NCBI GenBank assembly: GCA_965262465.1
Contig: OZ253535.1
Coordinates: 806,001-870,000 of the forward strand
From: UBA9145 sp965262465
GTDB lineage: Bacteria > Pseudomonadota > Gammaproteobacteria > Pseudomonadales > Pseudohongiellaceae
Direction: 5' to 3'
DNA: 64,000 nt
The notes under the pieces are model-generated. The model was not told where the DNA came from, ran no database searches, and worked only from the letters and a program-made list of their open reading frames with translations. The first letter of the stretch is position 1, and every line of letters begins with the position of its first letter. Shown in pieces: positions 17,177-26,315 of the stretch. The position numbers and the translations under genes were made by a program.

Positions 17177-18355
17177 ATGAATGCAATGCAGGAATTTCAA
17201 TCTCTTCACCATGACATAACCAGTGAGTTCGGTTTTCTGACTCCTGATCATGCGCAGTCTTCACAGCTGCCGGAGGAATTGCAGCAAATAAGAAGCGCTG
17301 CTTTAGAACTGCCGTATACGCTGGTTACAGGTCGCGTTAGGCAATTCTTAAATGCTCTGCCGCAAGTAGATGTAAACGAATTTTGCCGCACTGCCTCAGT
17401 CGGTGAGTTGAAGCTGGCGATGGTGCATTACACGTTTTTGATTCAGGCCTATGTGTGGGGAGAACCTGATGCACCGCAAGTGCTACCTGCGAATCTCGCA
17501 GTGCCTGCATGGCAAATCGGTCAGGCTCTAGGGCAGCCTCCTTTGCTTACCTATTCAAACTATGTGTTAGACAACTGGGCAAGAATTGAATCTGAGGGTC
17601 CTGTAGATCTGTCTAACGTAGTGATGCAACAGCCATTCCTGGGCGGGCAGGACGAAGCATGGTTTGTTTTGATTCATGTAGCGATTGAAGCAAAGGCTGG
17701 GCCTATGCTGGCTGACATTCCTAAACTTATGCATGCAGCCAGTAAAAAAGATACCTCTCAGCTGTTAACACAATTGCAGCAAGTTGCTTCCACTTGGGAT
17801 GGTATGAATGAGATTTTTGATCGCATGCCCGAGCGTTGTGATCCCTATATCTATTTCAATCGCGTGCGACCATGGATTCACGGTTGGAAAGATAATCCGT
17901 CGATGAAAGAAGGGCTGGTTTACGAGGGAGTACAAGACGTCAACGGCAAGCCGCAAGTGTTTCGTGGACAGACTGGATCCCAATCTTCAATTATGCCCAC
18001 CATGGATGCGTTGTTTGGCATTGGTCATGCGCAAGATCCCTTGCGTGTTTATCTGGATGAATTGCATCGATATCGCCCACCAGCCCATCGTGCATTTATT
18101 GAGCGCGTCAGAGAAGAAAGCGAGTTACGGTCATGTGTGTCACAGTTGCAGAGTGCTGAGATAACAGAGTGCTATAACCAATGCATACTGAATGCGACAC
18201 AGTTTCGAACTCGGCATCTCGAGTATGCGGCGAGCTACATCAATAAGCAGAGTCGAAATTCAGAAGGGAATGCTGCTGATATCGGAACCGGTGGCACGCC
18301 TTTCATGAAGTATTTGAAAAAGCATCGGGACGAGGCTGCTGCCCAATTGTTGTAA
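17177..18355 (+). CDS. indoleamine 2,3-dioxygenase (heme)
   Basis: This 392-residue heme enzyme should open the pyrrole ring of tryptophan to N-formylkynurenine. IDO family landmarks run in order: FLGGQDEAWFVLIHVAIEA, RCDPYIYFNRVRPWIHGW, the substrate/heme block FRGQTGSQSSIMPTMDALFG, YRPPAHRAFIERV, the proximal heme histidine His347 in TRHLEYAASYI, and GTGGTPFMKYLKKHRDE near the C-terminus. It is a full-length member. The ATG at 17177 has GGAG eight bases upstream. It has no signal peptide. Many bacteria use the unrelated tryptophan 2,3-dioxygenase instead. No kynureninase or formamidase gene is obvious beside it. Confidence 0.95.
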   Translation: MNAMQEFQSLHHDITSEFGFLTPDHAQSSQLPEELQQIRSAALELPYTLVTGRVRQFLNALPQVDVNEFCRTASVGELKLAMVHYTFLIQAYVWGEPDAPQVLPANLAVPAWQIGQALGQPPLLTYSNYVLDNWARIESEGPVDLSNVVMQQPFLGGQDEAWFVLIHVAIEAKAGPMLADIPKLMHAASKKDTSQLLTQLQQVASTWDGMNEIFDRMPERCDPYIYFNRVRPWIHGWKDNPSMKEGLVYEGVQDVNGKPQVFRGQTGSQSSIMPTMDALFGIGHAQDPLRVYLDELHRYRPPAHRAFIERVREESELRSCVSQLQSAEITECYNQCILNATQFRTRHLEYAASYINKQSRNSEGNAADIGTGGTPFMKYLKKHRDEAAAQLL

Positions 18356-18483
18356 TCACATCCTATGCTTTGCCAGGGGCTAGTAAGAGCTCAGCTTAGA
18401 GCAGTTTAATGCTCTGAATCGTTTCTCCTAGAGCTGCATTTTGTAGTATTGTGCGTACCAAGGTCGCACAATTAGGAAAGATC

Positions 18484-18873
18484 ATGAGAAATCTTATTAG
18501 TTGCCTGGCAATGGCCTACGTCACCACCCTTGCTGGTAGTGCCGCTGCTCACCATAGCTTCGCCGCCGAGTTTTCCTACGAAGACTTCGGAAGCCGAGAA
18601 GGCGAAGTAGTGGAAATTCATTTCGTAAATCCTCATGCCCGTATTTTCTTTTCCGTCACTAACGATGCTGGTGAAGAAGAAATATGGGACGCCCAAACTT
18701 TTCCACCGCGTAATCTCATTGCCGCAGGTTGGAATCGCGACACAATCAACATCGGTGATCGAATTACCATCGAAGGCAATCTTGGTTTAGAAGGCAGCCT
18801 TAAACTCTGGATTATTTCCATGATTCTGGAAGATGGTACGGTCATCTATCCTAATGGTGGTCGAGCGAACTAG
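18484..18873 (+). CDS. DUF6152-like exported protein, copy 1
   Basis: A 129-residue secreted protein starting at ATG 18484 with TAGGAAAG before it. The signal peptide ends GSAAA, leaving a mature protein that begins HHSFAAEFSYEDFGSREGEV. The core VVEIHFVNPHARIFFSV, EEIWDAQT and WNRDTINIGDRITIEGNLGLEGS looks like the small OB-like beta-barrel of the DUF6152 family. The double His directly after the cleavage site is a family trait and could bind metal at the new N-terminus. A near-copy follows 19 bases after its stop. Function unknown. Confidence 0.85.
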   Translation: MRNLISCLAMAYVTTLAGSAAAHHSFAAEFSYEDFGSREGEVVEIHFVNPHARIFFSVTNDAGEEEIWDAQTFPPRNLIAAGWNRDTINIGDRITIEGNLGLEGSLKLWIISMILEDGTVIYPNGGRAN

Positions 18874-18892
18874 TAAGATAAGAATAACAACG

Positions 18893-19282
18893 ATGAAGAA
18901 TCTAATTGGATGTTTGGCACTTGCCTATGTATCTACCCTGACTGGTAGTGCAACTGCCCATCACAGTTTTGCCGCTGAGTTCTCATACGAAGACTTCGGA
19001 AGCCGAGAAGGTGAAGTGTTAGAAGTTCACTTTGTGAACCCTCATGCTCGAGTTTTCTTCTCGGTAACCAATGAAGATGGTGAAGAAGAAATTTGGGATG
19101 GACAGACTGTCGCTCCTCGAGCACTAATCTCAAACGGCTGGAATCGAGACACAATTAAAGTCGGTGATCACATATCAGTAGAGGGTAATCTTGGACTGGA
19201 AGGCAGTTTAAAAATCTGGATTGTTTCCATGACGTTGAATGGCGAGACTGTCATATACCCTGATGGAGGAGGAGTTAACTAA
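18893..19282 (+). CDS. DUF6152-like exported protein, copy 2 (tandem paralogue)
   Basis: This protein is also 129 residues and aligns end to end with copy 1 without gaps; I count roughly three quarters of positions identical. The signal peptide is the more diverged part, and the AHHSFAAEFSYEDFGSREGEV segment is unchanged. The start is ATG 18893; the longer frame upstream only overlaps copy 1. Its stop shares a base with the ATG of the next gene (TAATG at 19280-19284), so the downstream gene is translationally coupled to it. The pair arose by tandem duplication. Function unknown. Confidence 0.85.
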   Translation: MKNLIGCLALAYVSTLTGSATAHHSFAAEFSYEDFGSREGEVLEVHFVNPHARVFFSVTNEDGEEEIWDGQTVAPRALISNGWNRDTIKVGDHISVEGNLGLEGSLKIWIVSMTLNGETVIYPDGGGVN

Positions 19283-20298
19283 TGCGCAATACTCTCATCA
19301 AATTTATAGCGTTAGCGTGGCTCGTTGTATCGGGTAATTCATTCGCGCAGTTGGAAGAATTGAGAGGCGAATGGTTTCTCACCATCAATCACATTACCGA
19401 ACGATTAGGCATCATATCGTTTGAACGGCGCGATGGAGAATTGCGCGGATTTGTTGACGGCGGCCCAATCGAATATTCATTTGAAGATGGTGAATTGCGC
19501 ATGGTTGTCGACTATCGCAATGGTGGTGGCCGCTTACTCAGTCGAACATTTACCGGCACGCTCGATGGTGATTCACTATCAGGCACGTTGGTTGCTCCCC
19601 ATGATGATTCAACCGGCACCTGGTATGCGTCTCGGGTAGAGCCTCTTACTGTCTTGCCACCAGATCCAGTTGATATGAGTGGGGTATGGTCACGTATCTC
19701 TGCTGGTATGGAAAAAGTATTTCTTGATTACACTGATTCGGCGCAAGTCAAAGTTGATGGTTACAGCTACTTAGATGATCCGGGATTGCGCTGCGTATCC
19801 CCTGGATTAGTCAGACTTTCTGGCTGGCCGTATCCCATGGAAATTCTGCATGACGATGATCAGACGACTATTCTCTACGAGAGCTATCGTGAAGTGCGTC
19901 GTGTGTATATGGATGATCGAGAGTCACCTGAGTTTTTTCCTAACTCAGCGATGGGATACTCCAATGGTCATTGGGAAGGTAGCACCTTGGTGATTGAAAC
20001 TTCTCTACTCAAGCCTGGATTTGTGGATCAGGCTGGCCAACCGATTTCTGAAAACGCACGTGTGGTAGAACGAATTACTATGAGCGAAGATGGTCAAAAT
20101 CTTCGCAGCATCCTGACTCTGCACGATCCGGAAAACTACAACAGCCCAATCATTCGCTATCGTCAGTGGCGCAAGACTCCGGATGTCACCATGATGGAAT
20201 ATGATTGTGATTCATATCCGTTCTATCGTGGACTACAACTGGAAGGAAACCTGGAAGAGTTTATGGATCGCATGCGCGATCAGCTTTCTAGTTTTTAA
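19282..20298 (+). CDS. exported hypothetical protein coupled to DUF6152 genes
   Basis: A 338-residue exported protein (signal peptide ending NSFAQ, about residue 23). The N-terminal third is a beta-rich domain (GEWFLTINHI, FERRDGELRGFVDGG, FTGTLDGDSLSGTLV) like a lipocalin-style barrel. The C-terminal part carries YREVRRVYMDD, MGYSNGHWEGSTLVIET and YRQWRKTP. The GHWEGSTLVIET motif recurs in the protein at 31501-32484, so these are distant paralogues. Coupling to DUF6152 suggests a shared complex or pathway. No catalytic residues are recognised. Confidence 0.78.
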   Translation: MRNTLIKFIALAWLVVSGNSFAQLEELRGEWFLTINHITERLGIISFERRDGELRGFVDGGPIEYSFEDGELRMVVDYRNGGGRLLSRTFTGTLDGDSLSGTLVAPHDDSTGTWYASRVEPLTVLPPDPVDMSGVWSRISAGMEKVFLDYTDSAQVKVDGYSYLDDPGLRCVSPGLVRLSGWPYPMEILHDDDQTTILYESYREVRRVYMDDRESPEFFPNSAMGYSNGHWEGSTLVIETSLLKPGFVDQAGQPISENARVVERITMSEDGQNLRSILTLHDPENYNSPIIRYRQWRKTPDVTMMEYDCDSYPFYRGLQLEGNLEEFMDRMRDQLSSF

Positions 20299-20334
20299 CT
20301 CGGCTTAGGAATTACATTACATCTCAATTGATTG

Positions 20335-20366
20335 AAACGGGAAGTTTCGCAACCTCCCGTTTTTTG
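20335..20366 (+). terminator. rho-independent terminator after the DUF6152 operon
   Basis: AAACGGGA (20335-20342) pairs with TCCCGTTT (20355-20362) around a 12-base loop and runs into TTTTTTG. It closes the 18484-20298 transcript and separates it from the S9 peptidase gene, whose ATG is only 15 bases further on. Confidence 0.85.
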
Positions 20367-20380
20367 TTTTAGGTACTCTC

Positions 20381-22837
20381 ATGAAAATCCCGCACTCTGT
20401 TTCTCATTCAACGACCTTCTTACTATCAATGGCAATTGGTACTTGGGCGACTTTGGCTCACGCTCAAACAATCACCCTGGAGCAAGCCATGGCTGATCCC
20501 GATTGGATTGGTCGAGCGCCGCAGCAACCTTATTGGTCTGATGATTCTGACTCGGTGTACTTCACGCAAAAACGGGAAGGCTCACGAGAGACCGATTTGT
20601 TTCGCCTGTCAGCTGATGGGGGTGAGTTGGAGTTAGTTGAACCAGCAGCTCGAGCCGAGGTGGACGTGGCGGGCGGTGACTACTCATCCAACCGCCGATT
20701 AAAGACTTACAGCCGGGCAGGGGATGTGTTTGTTAGAAATGTGCGCAACGGAGACATTACTCAACTCACACGAACTGCAGCTAATGAGACCAATCCTCGA
20801 TTTAGTGCCGATGATGAGCGAGTTATATTTCAACGCGGCAACACTGTTTTCGTGCGCGATCTCGATTCAGGCTTGGAATACCAGGCGGCAGATATTCGCC
20901 TGGAAGATGTTCCCGATACAGATCCGGAAGATGATTACCTCACACAGCAACAGCTAAGACTGTTCGATATTGTTCGACTCGATCGGCAACGAGAAGAACT
21001 CGCAACGGAGCAAAGCGAGTTACTGCGCTCGGCTGATCAATCTCGCTTAGCACTGCCTTACTATCTCGGCGCAAATAGCGAGATTATCGATGCTTCCTTG
21101 TCGCCGAATGAGCGTTGGATGTTGGTGACATTGCGCGACATCACCGAACAGGACGATGGCCGTGATGGCACTATGCCGAATTACGTCACCGCATCAGGCT
21201 ATGTAGAGAATCGAGAGGTGCGAACTCGGGTTGGAACAACCGACTTCGCGAATCAACAACTGTTTTTGTTCGATTTAATGACGCACGAATATGCGGAAGT
21301 AGATTTGTCTGCTTTGCCTGATCGATCTGGGGATCCCCTGGCGCGTCAGCTCGGTGAAGAGTCCGATGATGATTCTGAACCGCGTGATATTCGCGTGTTT
21401 TCCGAATGGTCAGACAATGGTGAACGCGCAATTCTGCAAGCACTAAGCAGAGACAACAAAGATCGCTGGTTGGTGGGCTTGGAACTCAATGGTCTAAGCT
21501 TCGCCGCGTTGGAAACAGCTGCTAGCGAAGATGAACAAGACAAAACCGATGAGAGTTTGCGGGCCGCATTGACAATGGATTCGAAGCACTTGTCATTAGT
21601 TCATCACCAACATGATCCAGCCTGGATAAATCTTCGCGGATTTATTGATGTTGGCTTCCTACCAGATAACGAGACAGTTTATTTTCTATCGGAAGCCGAT
21701 GGTTACGGTCATTTGTATCTAAGCGAAGGAGGTGCTGAGCGCCAGGTTACCGCTGGTAAGTTTGAAGTGCTGGACCTCACCGTCAATCAGGATGGCGATG
21801 CGATTTATTTTCGCGGCAACCTGGAGCATCCCACTATATGGGAAATTTATCGGGTTGATTTAGATGATGGTGCAATAGATCGATTAACTGAGTTGGGCGG
21901 ACTCAACAGCTATGTGCTTTCTCCCGACGAATCGAAGTTGCTAGTAACTCATAGTGAAGCGCTGCAACCTCCGGAACTCTTTGTGCAAAACGCTCGAACT
22001 GGAGCCACTGCAACACGAATCACTAATACAGTCAGTGATGAGTTTGTTGCAATCGATTGGGCGCAACCAGAATTTATCGAAGTTCCTTCTTCTTATGTAA
22101 GCGATCCGATTCATTCTCGAGTGTATACGCCTGACGACAGTAACTCTTCACGGCCTGCTGTGGTGTTTATTCATGGGGCAGGGTATTTACAAAACGCTCA
22201 TCAAGGCTGGTCCAATTATTTTCGAGAATTCATGTTCCATAGCTTCCTGGTGCAACAGGGGTATGTGGTGTTGGACATGGATTATCGTGCCTCCAGCGGT
22301 TACGGACGGGATTGGCGCACAGCTATCTATCAACAAATGGGCACACCAGAAGTTCAAGATTTGAGAGACGGTGTTAATTGGCTGGTTGCAAACAAGAATG
22401 TGGATCGTGATCGGGTGTGCACTTACGGTGGTTCATACGGTGGCTTCCTGACTTTGATGTCATTGTTTAATGAGCCAGACCTGTTTGCCTGCGGTGCGGC
22501 TTTGCGACCAGTAACGGATTGGGCTGCTTACAATCATGGGTACACGTCTAATATCTTAAACATTCCTGAATTGGATCCTGGCTCCTATGAGCGCAGCTCA
22601 CCGATCGAATTTGCTGAGGGATTGGAAAAGCCGTTGCTCATTGCGCACGGCATGCAGGATGACAATGTGTTTTTTCAGGATTCGGTGCGTCTGGTGCAGC
22701 GTTTGATTGAGCTGGAAAAGGAAAACTGGGAGATGGCGATCTATCCTATCGAACCCCATGGTTTCCGCGAACCAAGCAGTTGGCTGGATGAATATCGGCG
22801 GATCTATAAGCTGGTCAAGGAGACCGTCGGAGAGTAA
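20381..22837 (+). CDS. exported S9-family prolyl oligopeptidase / dipeptidyl-peptidase IV-like
   Basis: An 818-residue serine peptidase with a signal peptide (to about residue 28, WATLAHAQ). A large beta-propeller domain runs to about residue 560; its WSDDSDSVYFT, FSADDERVIFQ and LSPNERWMLVTL repeats are typical blades. The catalytic alpha/beta hydrolase domain has FIHGAGY, the nucleophile Ser685 in GGSYGGF, Asp760 in HGMQDDNV and His793 in EPHGF. DDNV matches the DPP-IV type. It should release dipeptides or cut after proline in periplasmic peptides. It is a single gene between two terminated units, with no clear ribosome-binding site. Confidence 0.92.
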   Translation: MKIPHSVSHSTTFLLSMAIGTWATLAHAQTITLEQAMADPDWIGRAPQQPYWSDDSDSVYFTQKREGSRETDLFRLSADGGELELVEPAARAEVDVAGGDYSSNRRLKTYSRAGDVFVRNVRNGDITQLTRTAANETNPRFSADDERVIFQRGNTVFVRDLDSGLEYQAADIRLEDVPDTDPEDDYLTQQQLRLFDIVRLDRQREELATEQSELLRSADQSRLALPYYLGANSEIIDASLSPNERWMLVTLRDITEQDDGRDGTMPNYVTASGYVENREVRTRVGTTDFANQQLFLFDLMTHEYAEVDLSALPDRSGDPLARQLGEESDDDSEPRDIRVFSEWSDNGERAILQALSRDNKDRWLVGLELNGLSFAALETAASEDEQDKTDESLRAALTMDSKHLSLVHHQHDPAWINLRGFIDVGFLPDNETVYFLSEADGYGHLYLSEGGAERQVTAGKFEVLDLTVNQDGDAIYFRGNLEHPTIWEIYRVDLDDGAIDRLTELGGLNSYVLSPDESKLLVTHSEALQPPELFVQNARTGATATRITNTVSDEFVAIDWAQPEFIEVPSSYVSDPIHSRVYTPDDSNSSRPAVVFIHGAGYLQNAHQGWSNYFREFMFHSFLVQQGYVVLDMDYRASSGYGRDWRTAIYQQMGTPEVQDLRDGVNWLVANKNVDRDRVCTYGGSYGGFLTLMSLFNEPDLFACGAALRPVTDWAAYNHGYTSNILNIPELDPGSYERSSPIEFAEGLEKPLLIAHGMQDDNVFFQDSVRLVQRLIELEKENWEMAIYPIEPHGFREPSSWLDEYRRIYKLVKETVGE

Positions 22838-22961
22838 GGAAATCAGGGCACAAATTACAGGAAAATAGGGGGTTCAGAGCGCTTTTGGTTCCCGATTCTG
22901 AGGCGTATACTCGGGTCAAACGGCAGTATTTTCGACATTCCTCATCAAGAAGGAGCGAACC

Positions 22962-24206
22962 ATGAGTTCTAAGAAAACTGATCGCAGGGATTTCCTCAAG
23001 AAAGGCGCCGCAATGGCAGGCGCGGCGGCGCTTGGAGCCGCATCCCGTTCCGCCACCGGACAGCTCCCGGGGCCAGAATCTCAAATCCCGGGTACCCCTG
23101 AATTAGTTGCCTATGGCAAGCGCTCCCGCTTTGTTAATTCCGAGCGCATCCCCCATGGTGGCAGACCGTCACCAGACACTTTCGGGCTGGATTTTCACAT
23201 TGCCACACCACTGCAAGATCAGGTGGGATTGATCACTCCATCTTCTTTGCATTATGTGGGAACGACCCGTGGCTCCTTTGTGCCGGATATCGATCCGGAC
23301 AAACATCGTCTAATGATCCATGGCATGGTGGACAATCCGTTGGTATTCACTATGGAAGAATTAAAGCGTCTTCCTTCTGTTACCCGTTTGCACTTTATTG
23401 AGTGTGCTGGCAACCGCGCCAGATCCAGCCATGTCACTGTGCAAGAAACTCATGGCATGACCAGCTGTGCTGAATGGACCGGTGTCTTGCTTTCAACATT
23501 ATTAGAAGAAGCAGGTGTGCAAGACGGTGGCGACTGGATCATTGCCGAAGGTGTGGAAGAAGTGTTGGGAACTTCGAGTATTCCAATGACCAAAGCCATG
23601 GCGGATTGTATTGTGTGTTATGGCATGAACGGTGAACCGGTTAGACCACAACAAGGTTTTCCATTGCGTCTCATCGTTCCCGGTGGGGAAGGAATCTTGA
23701 ACGTGAAGTGGTTGCGCCGCATTAAAGTGGTGGATCAGTTCTACATGACCTACAACGACTACGGACATCTACGACAAGATGCAGACGACGCTGCACTGAG
23801 CCTGCAAATCGGACCGAAGTCGGTAATCACCTATCCATCCGGTGGACAGCAACTTCCTGGAAAAGGTTTTTATGAAGTACGTGGATTAGCCTGGTCAGGT
23901 GGTGGCCGAGTTGCACGCGTTGAAGTGACGACTGATGGCGGCGCAACCTGGTTTGATGCCGACATTCGCGGCGAAGCGCATCCTCATGCCCACACTGCAT
24001 TTAGTTTTAACTGGACCTGGGATGGCGAGCCTTGCGAATTGCGGTCTCGTTGTATTGATGAATTAGGGTCTATTCAACCTACACGAGAAGAAGCCATTTC
24101 CTATTGGGATGACAAGGGTGGTTCGAATCGCGTGAAAGGGCAGGACAATTCGATTCAACCATGGCGTATCGATGCTGACGGAAGTGTGCACAATGCGCTT
24201 TCTTAA
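22962..24206 (+). CDS. SoxC-like molybdenum sulfite dehydrogenase, Tat-exported
   Basis: A 414-residue sulfite-oxidase-family molybdoenzyme. The N-terminus is a Tat signal (TDRRDFLKKGAAMAG). The cysteine that ligates molybdenum is Cys148 in LHFIECAGNR. Moco and substrate-pocket segments follow (HGMTSCAEWTGVLL, MNGEPVRPQQGFPLRLIVPG, NVKWLRRIKVVD). The C-terminal dimerisation domain (VARVEVTTDGGATWFDADI, TWDGEPCELRSRCIDE) is complete. The next gene overlaps it by 14 bases and encodes a cytochrome c like SoxD. The family oxidises sulfite or, as SoxCD, thiosulfate-bound sulfur. No other sox gene is nearby, so the true substrate is open. Confidence 0.92.
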   Translation: MSSKKTDRRDFLKKGAAMAGAAALGAASRSATGQLPGPESQIPGTPELVAYGKRSRFVNSERIPHGGRPSPDTFGLDFHIATPLQDQVGLITPSSLHYVGTTRGSFVPDIDPDKHRLMIHGMVDNPLVFTMEELKRLPSVTRLHFIECAGNRARSSHVTVQETHGMTSCAEWTGVLLSTLLEEAGVQDGGDWIIAEGVEEVLGTSSIPMTKAMADCIVCYGMNGEPVRPQQGFPLRLIVPGGEGILNVKWLRRIKVVDQFYMTYNDYGHLRQDADDAALSLQIGPKSVITYPSGGQQLPGKGFYEVRGLAWSGGGRVARVEVTTDGGATWFDADIRGEAHPHAHTAFSFNWTWDGEPCELRSRCIDELGSIQPTREEAISYWDDKGGSNRVKGQDNSIQPWRIDADGSVHNALS

Positions 24207-24777
24207 ATTACTCATCGCACTCGGCGCAGTCGTTGGATTCGCCATTGGAATTACAAGCCAGGCACAATCTCCAAAATTTGGTTTGGGCCGCGCACCTACG
24301 GATGCAGAAATCGAAGCGTGGGACATTTCTATCTCTCCAATAACTGGTGATGAACTTCCCATTGGACGCGGCAATGCGGACCAGGGTTCCGAATTGTTTC
24401 TCTCCAAAGGCTGCGCTGGTTGTCATGGCACAGATGGTCAAGGCATGTTGGCGCCGCGCCTGGTGAAACGCGATATTCCAACTCCAGATAATCCCTGGCT
24501 ATGGGGAAGGGTGCTGCCTATCCGTGCGCCTTATGCGCCAGTGATTTGGGACTACATTAATCGCGGTATGCCTCTCGGTGCTGAAGGGTCGCTTACACCG
24601 GATGAAGTGTATGCCTTAACTGCTTTCCTGCTGTACTTGAACGATGTAATCGAAGACGACCAGATGATGTTGGATCAAGACAGCTTGCCAGAGATTCAAA
24701 TGCCTAATCGTGATACCTGGGCTCCATTGCCCGAATGGTTGCCGAATCAACCCAGGTTGCCTGGTTATCCTTATTAA
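24193..24777 (+). CDS. SoxD-like c-type cytochrome
   Basis: A 194-residue periplasmic monoheme cytochrome c and likely electron acceptor of the overlapping molybdoenzyme. The start at ATG 24193 (MRFLKLLIALGAVVGF) gives a clean signal peptide ending SQAQ. The heme site is C74-A-G-C77-H78 in SKGCAGCHGTDG, and a Met ligand is probably supplied by NRGMPLG or a nearby Met. The PLPEWLPNQPRLPGYPY tail is proline-rich. The 14-base overlap with the SoxC-like gene implies coupled translation of the two subunits. Confidence 0.9.
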   Translation: MRFLKLLIALGAVVGFAIGITSQAQSPKFGLGRAPTDAEIEAWDISISPITGDELPIGRGNADQGSELFLSKGCAGCHGTDGQGMLAPRLVKRDIPTPDNPWLWGRVLPIRAPYAPVIWDYINRGMPLGAEGSLTPDEVYALTAFLLYLNDVIEDDQMMLDQDSLPEIQMPNRDTWAPLPEWLPNQPRLPGYPY

Positions 24778-24793
24778 GTATTGAAGGACAAAC

Positions 24794-24843
24794 AAGGGTC
24801 AGAGTAAAAGCAGACGTTTGTGTTTTTGCTCTGATCCTTTTTA
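24794..24843 (+). terminator. long terminator hairpin after the molybdoenzyme/cytochrome pair
   Basis: AGGGTCAGAGTAAAAGCA (from 24794) pairs, with G-U and a few mismatched positions, to the segment TTTTGCTCTGATCC (24825-24838). It is followed by TTTTTAG. It lies in the 126-base gap before the amidohydrolase gene and would separate the two transcription units. Confidence 0.7.
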
Positions 24844-24903
24844 GTTGAGAAATAAGAAAAAACTTAAAGTCTAGAAATAAACATTACACATTGGAGTGAA
24901 CCC

Positions 24904-26313
24904 ATGACCAGATTGCTTTTTATTCTGGCGACTCTTTTTTTGGTTGCTTGTTCTGATCAATCGACTGCGCCAACTACCGAGCAAAGTGCGAGCGCAGAAC
25001 CGGCAAGTGGAACCGCGATAACCAACGTTACCGTAATCGATGCGGTTAATGGCGTGCGAGACAATCAAACAGTAGTGTTTGATGGTGATGAAATAGTTGC
25101 GGTACAAGCCGCCGGAGCCGAGCTGAATGTAGTGTCCTCTATCGATGGTTCCGGTCAATATCTTATTCCTGGTCTGTGGGACTTCCATGTGCATCTCACT
25201 TATGACGATCGACTCACGGCTGTTATGCCAGAAATGTTTCTTTCTTATGGGATTACCAGTGTGCGAGATACTGGCGGTTTAATGCATGAAATTCTTCCTG
25301 TGGTAGAAACCATGCAGGCCGAGGGTGCGGTAGCGCCTCGAGTGTTCTTCGCCGGACCACTATTGGATGGTGAGTTCGTTGTTTATGACGGTGATGGTCG
25401 ACCTGAGATTGGCGTATCGGTACCGACTATTGAAGCGGCGCGACAACAGGTCACACAGATGAAAGAAATGGGTGTGAATTTCATTAAGGTCTATGAAATG
25501 GTCACGCCGGAAGTGTTTGATGCCTTGATTACTGTGGCTAACGAACTGGATTTGCCGATCGATTCCCATGTGCCCTTATCGATGCGTGCGCGAGTTGCCG
25601 GTGCCGAAGTGAGTTCGATTGAACATCTGCGCAACATCGAGATGGATTGTGCGGCCAATGCAGAAGAGCTGCATGCTACCCGAATGGAACTGCTACGTAA
25701 TGAAGATGGCTTGCCTGGAGCGCAATTACGATCGTCTATGCATTCGGCACAGCGCATCCCTGCAATTCAAAATTACGATGAAGCGCAATGCGATATGGTT
25801 ATTGCAGCCTTGAATGACACGGTGATGGTACCAACTCTTAGACTGAATTCATTTATGTTGGTGCCACCCTGGCAGCGTGACGATTGGGCTGATGCCTTGT
25901 CTCGGTTACCAGCAGATGTGGAAGAAGATTGGACAATGCAAACTGCCAATCGCAGCGTAGCACCAGCAGGCGATCCAACCTTTGCTGAATGGAGTCTGTT
26001 TTTAACTGAACGCATGCATAATGCTGGAGTACCGTTTGGTGCAGGCACCGATGTTCCAATTAATTTATCGGTTCCTGGTTATAGTCTGCATTCAGAATTA
26101 GATATGTTAGTGCGGGCAGGCTTAACTCCGATGGAAGCACTGGAAGCAGCAACACTAGAACCTGCAAAGTTTTTTGGTTTGGAAGCTGAGATGGGTTCAA
26201 TCACTGAGGGACAAGTTGCGGACATGGTGCTGCTGGATGCCAATCCATTAGATGACATCAATAACACCAAACGCATTTCCCAGGTGATCAGCAAAGGCCA
26301 ATTGATTAACTAG
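24904..26313 (+). CDS. lipoprotein amidohydrolase (imidazolonepropionase-like)
   Basis: A 469-residue metal-dependent amidohydrolase anchored by a lipobox (LFLVAC, lipid Cys16). Metal ligands of the superfamily are His95 and His97 (GLWDFHVHLTYDD), Lys195 (NFIKVYEM), His222 (DSHVPL), His241 (SIEHLRN) and Asp383 (GAGTDVP). The C-terminal GSITEGQVADMVLLDANPLDDI is the usual closing signature. The ATG has GGAG upstream. It is the first gene of a run of five same-strand exported-protein genes. Such proteins cleave amide bonds in peptides, N-acyl compounds or cyclic amides; the substrate cannot be named. Confidence 0.9.
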   Translation: MTRLLFILATLFLVACSDQSTAPTTEQSASAEPASGTAITNVTVIDAVNGVRDNQTVVFDGDEIVAVQAAGAELNVVSSIDGSGQYLIPGLWDFHVHLTYDDRLTAVMPEMFLSYGITSVRDTGGLMHEILPVVETMQAEGAVAPRVFFAGPLLDGEFVVYDGDGRPEIGVSVPTIEAARQQVTQMKEMGVNFIKVYEMVTPEVFDALITVANELDLPIDSHVPLSMRARVAGAEVSSIEHLRNIEMDCAANAEELHATRMELLRNEDGLPGAQLRSSMHSAQRIPAIQNYDEAQCDMVIAALNDTVMVPTLRLNSFMLVPPWQRDDWADALSRLPADVEEDWTMQTANRSVAPAGDPTFAEWSLFLTERMHNAGVPFGAGTDVPINLSVPGYSLHSELDMLVRAGLTPMEALEAATLEPAKFFGLEAEMGSITEGQVADMVLLDANPLDDINNTKRISQVISKGQLIN

Positions 26314-26315
26314 TT

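Noticed and set aside
24110..24135. tRNA-like GGTTCGAATC sequence
   Set aside because: It lies inside the molybdoenzyme coding region and no acceptor or anticodon stem surrounds it.
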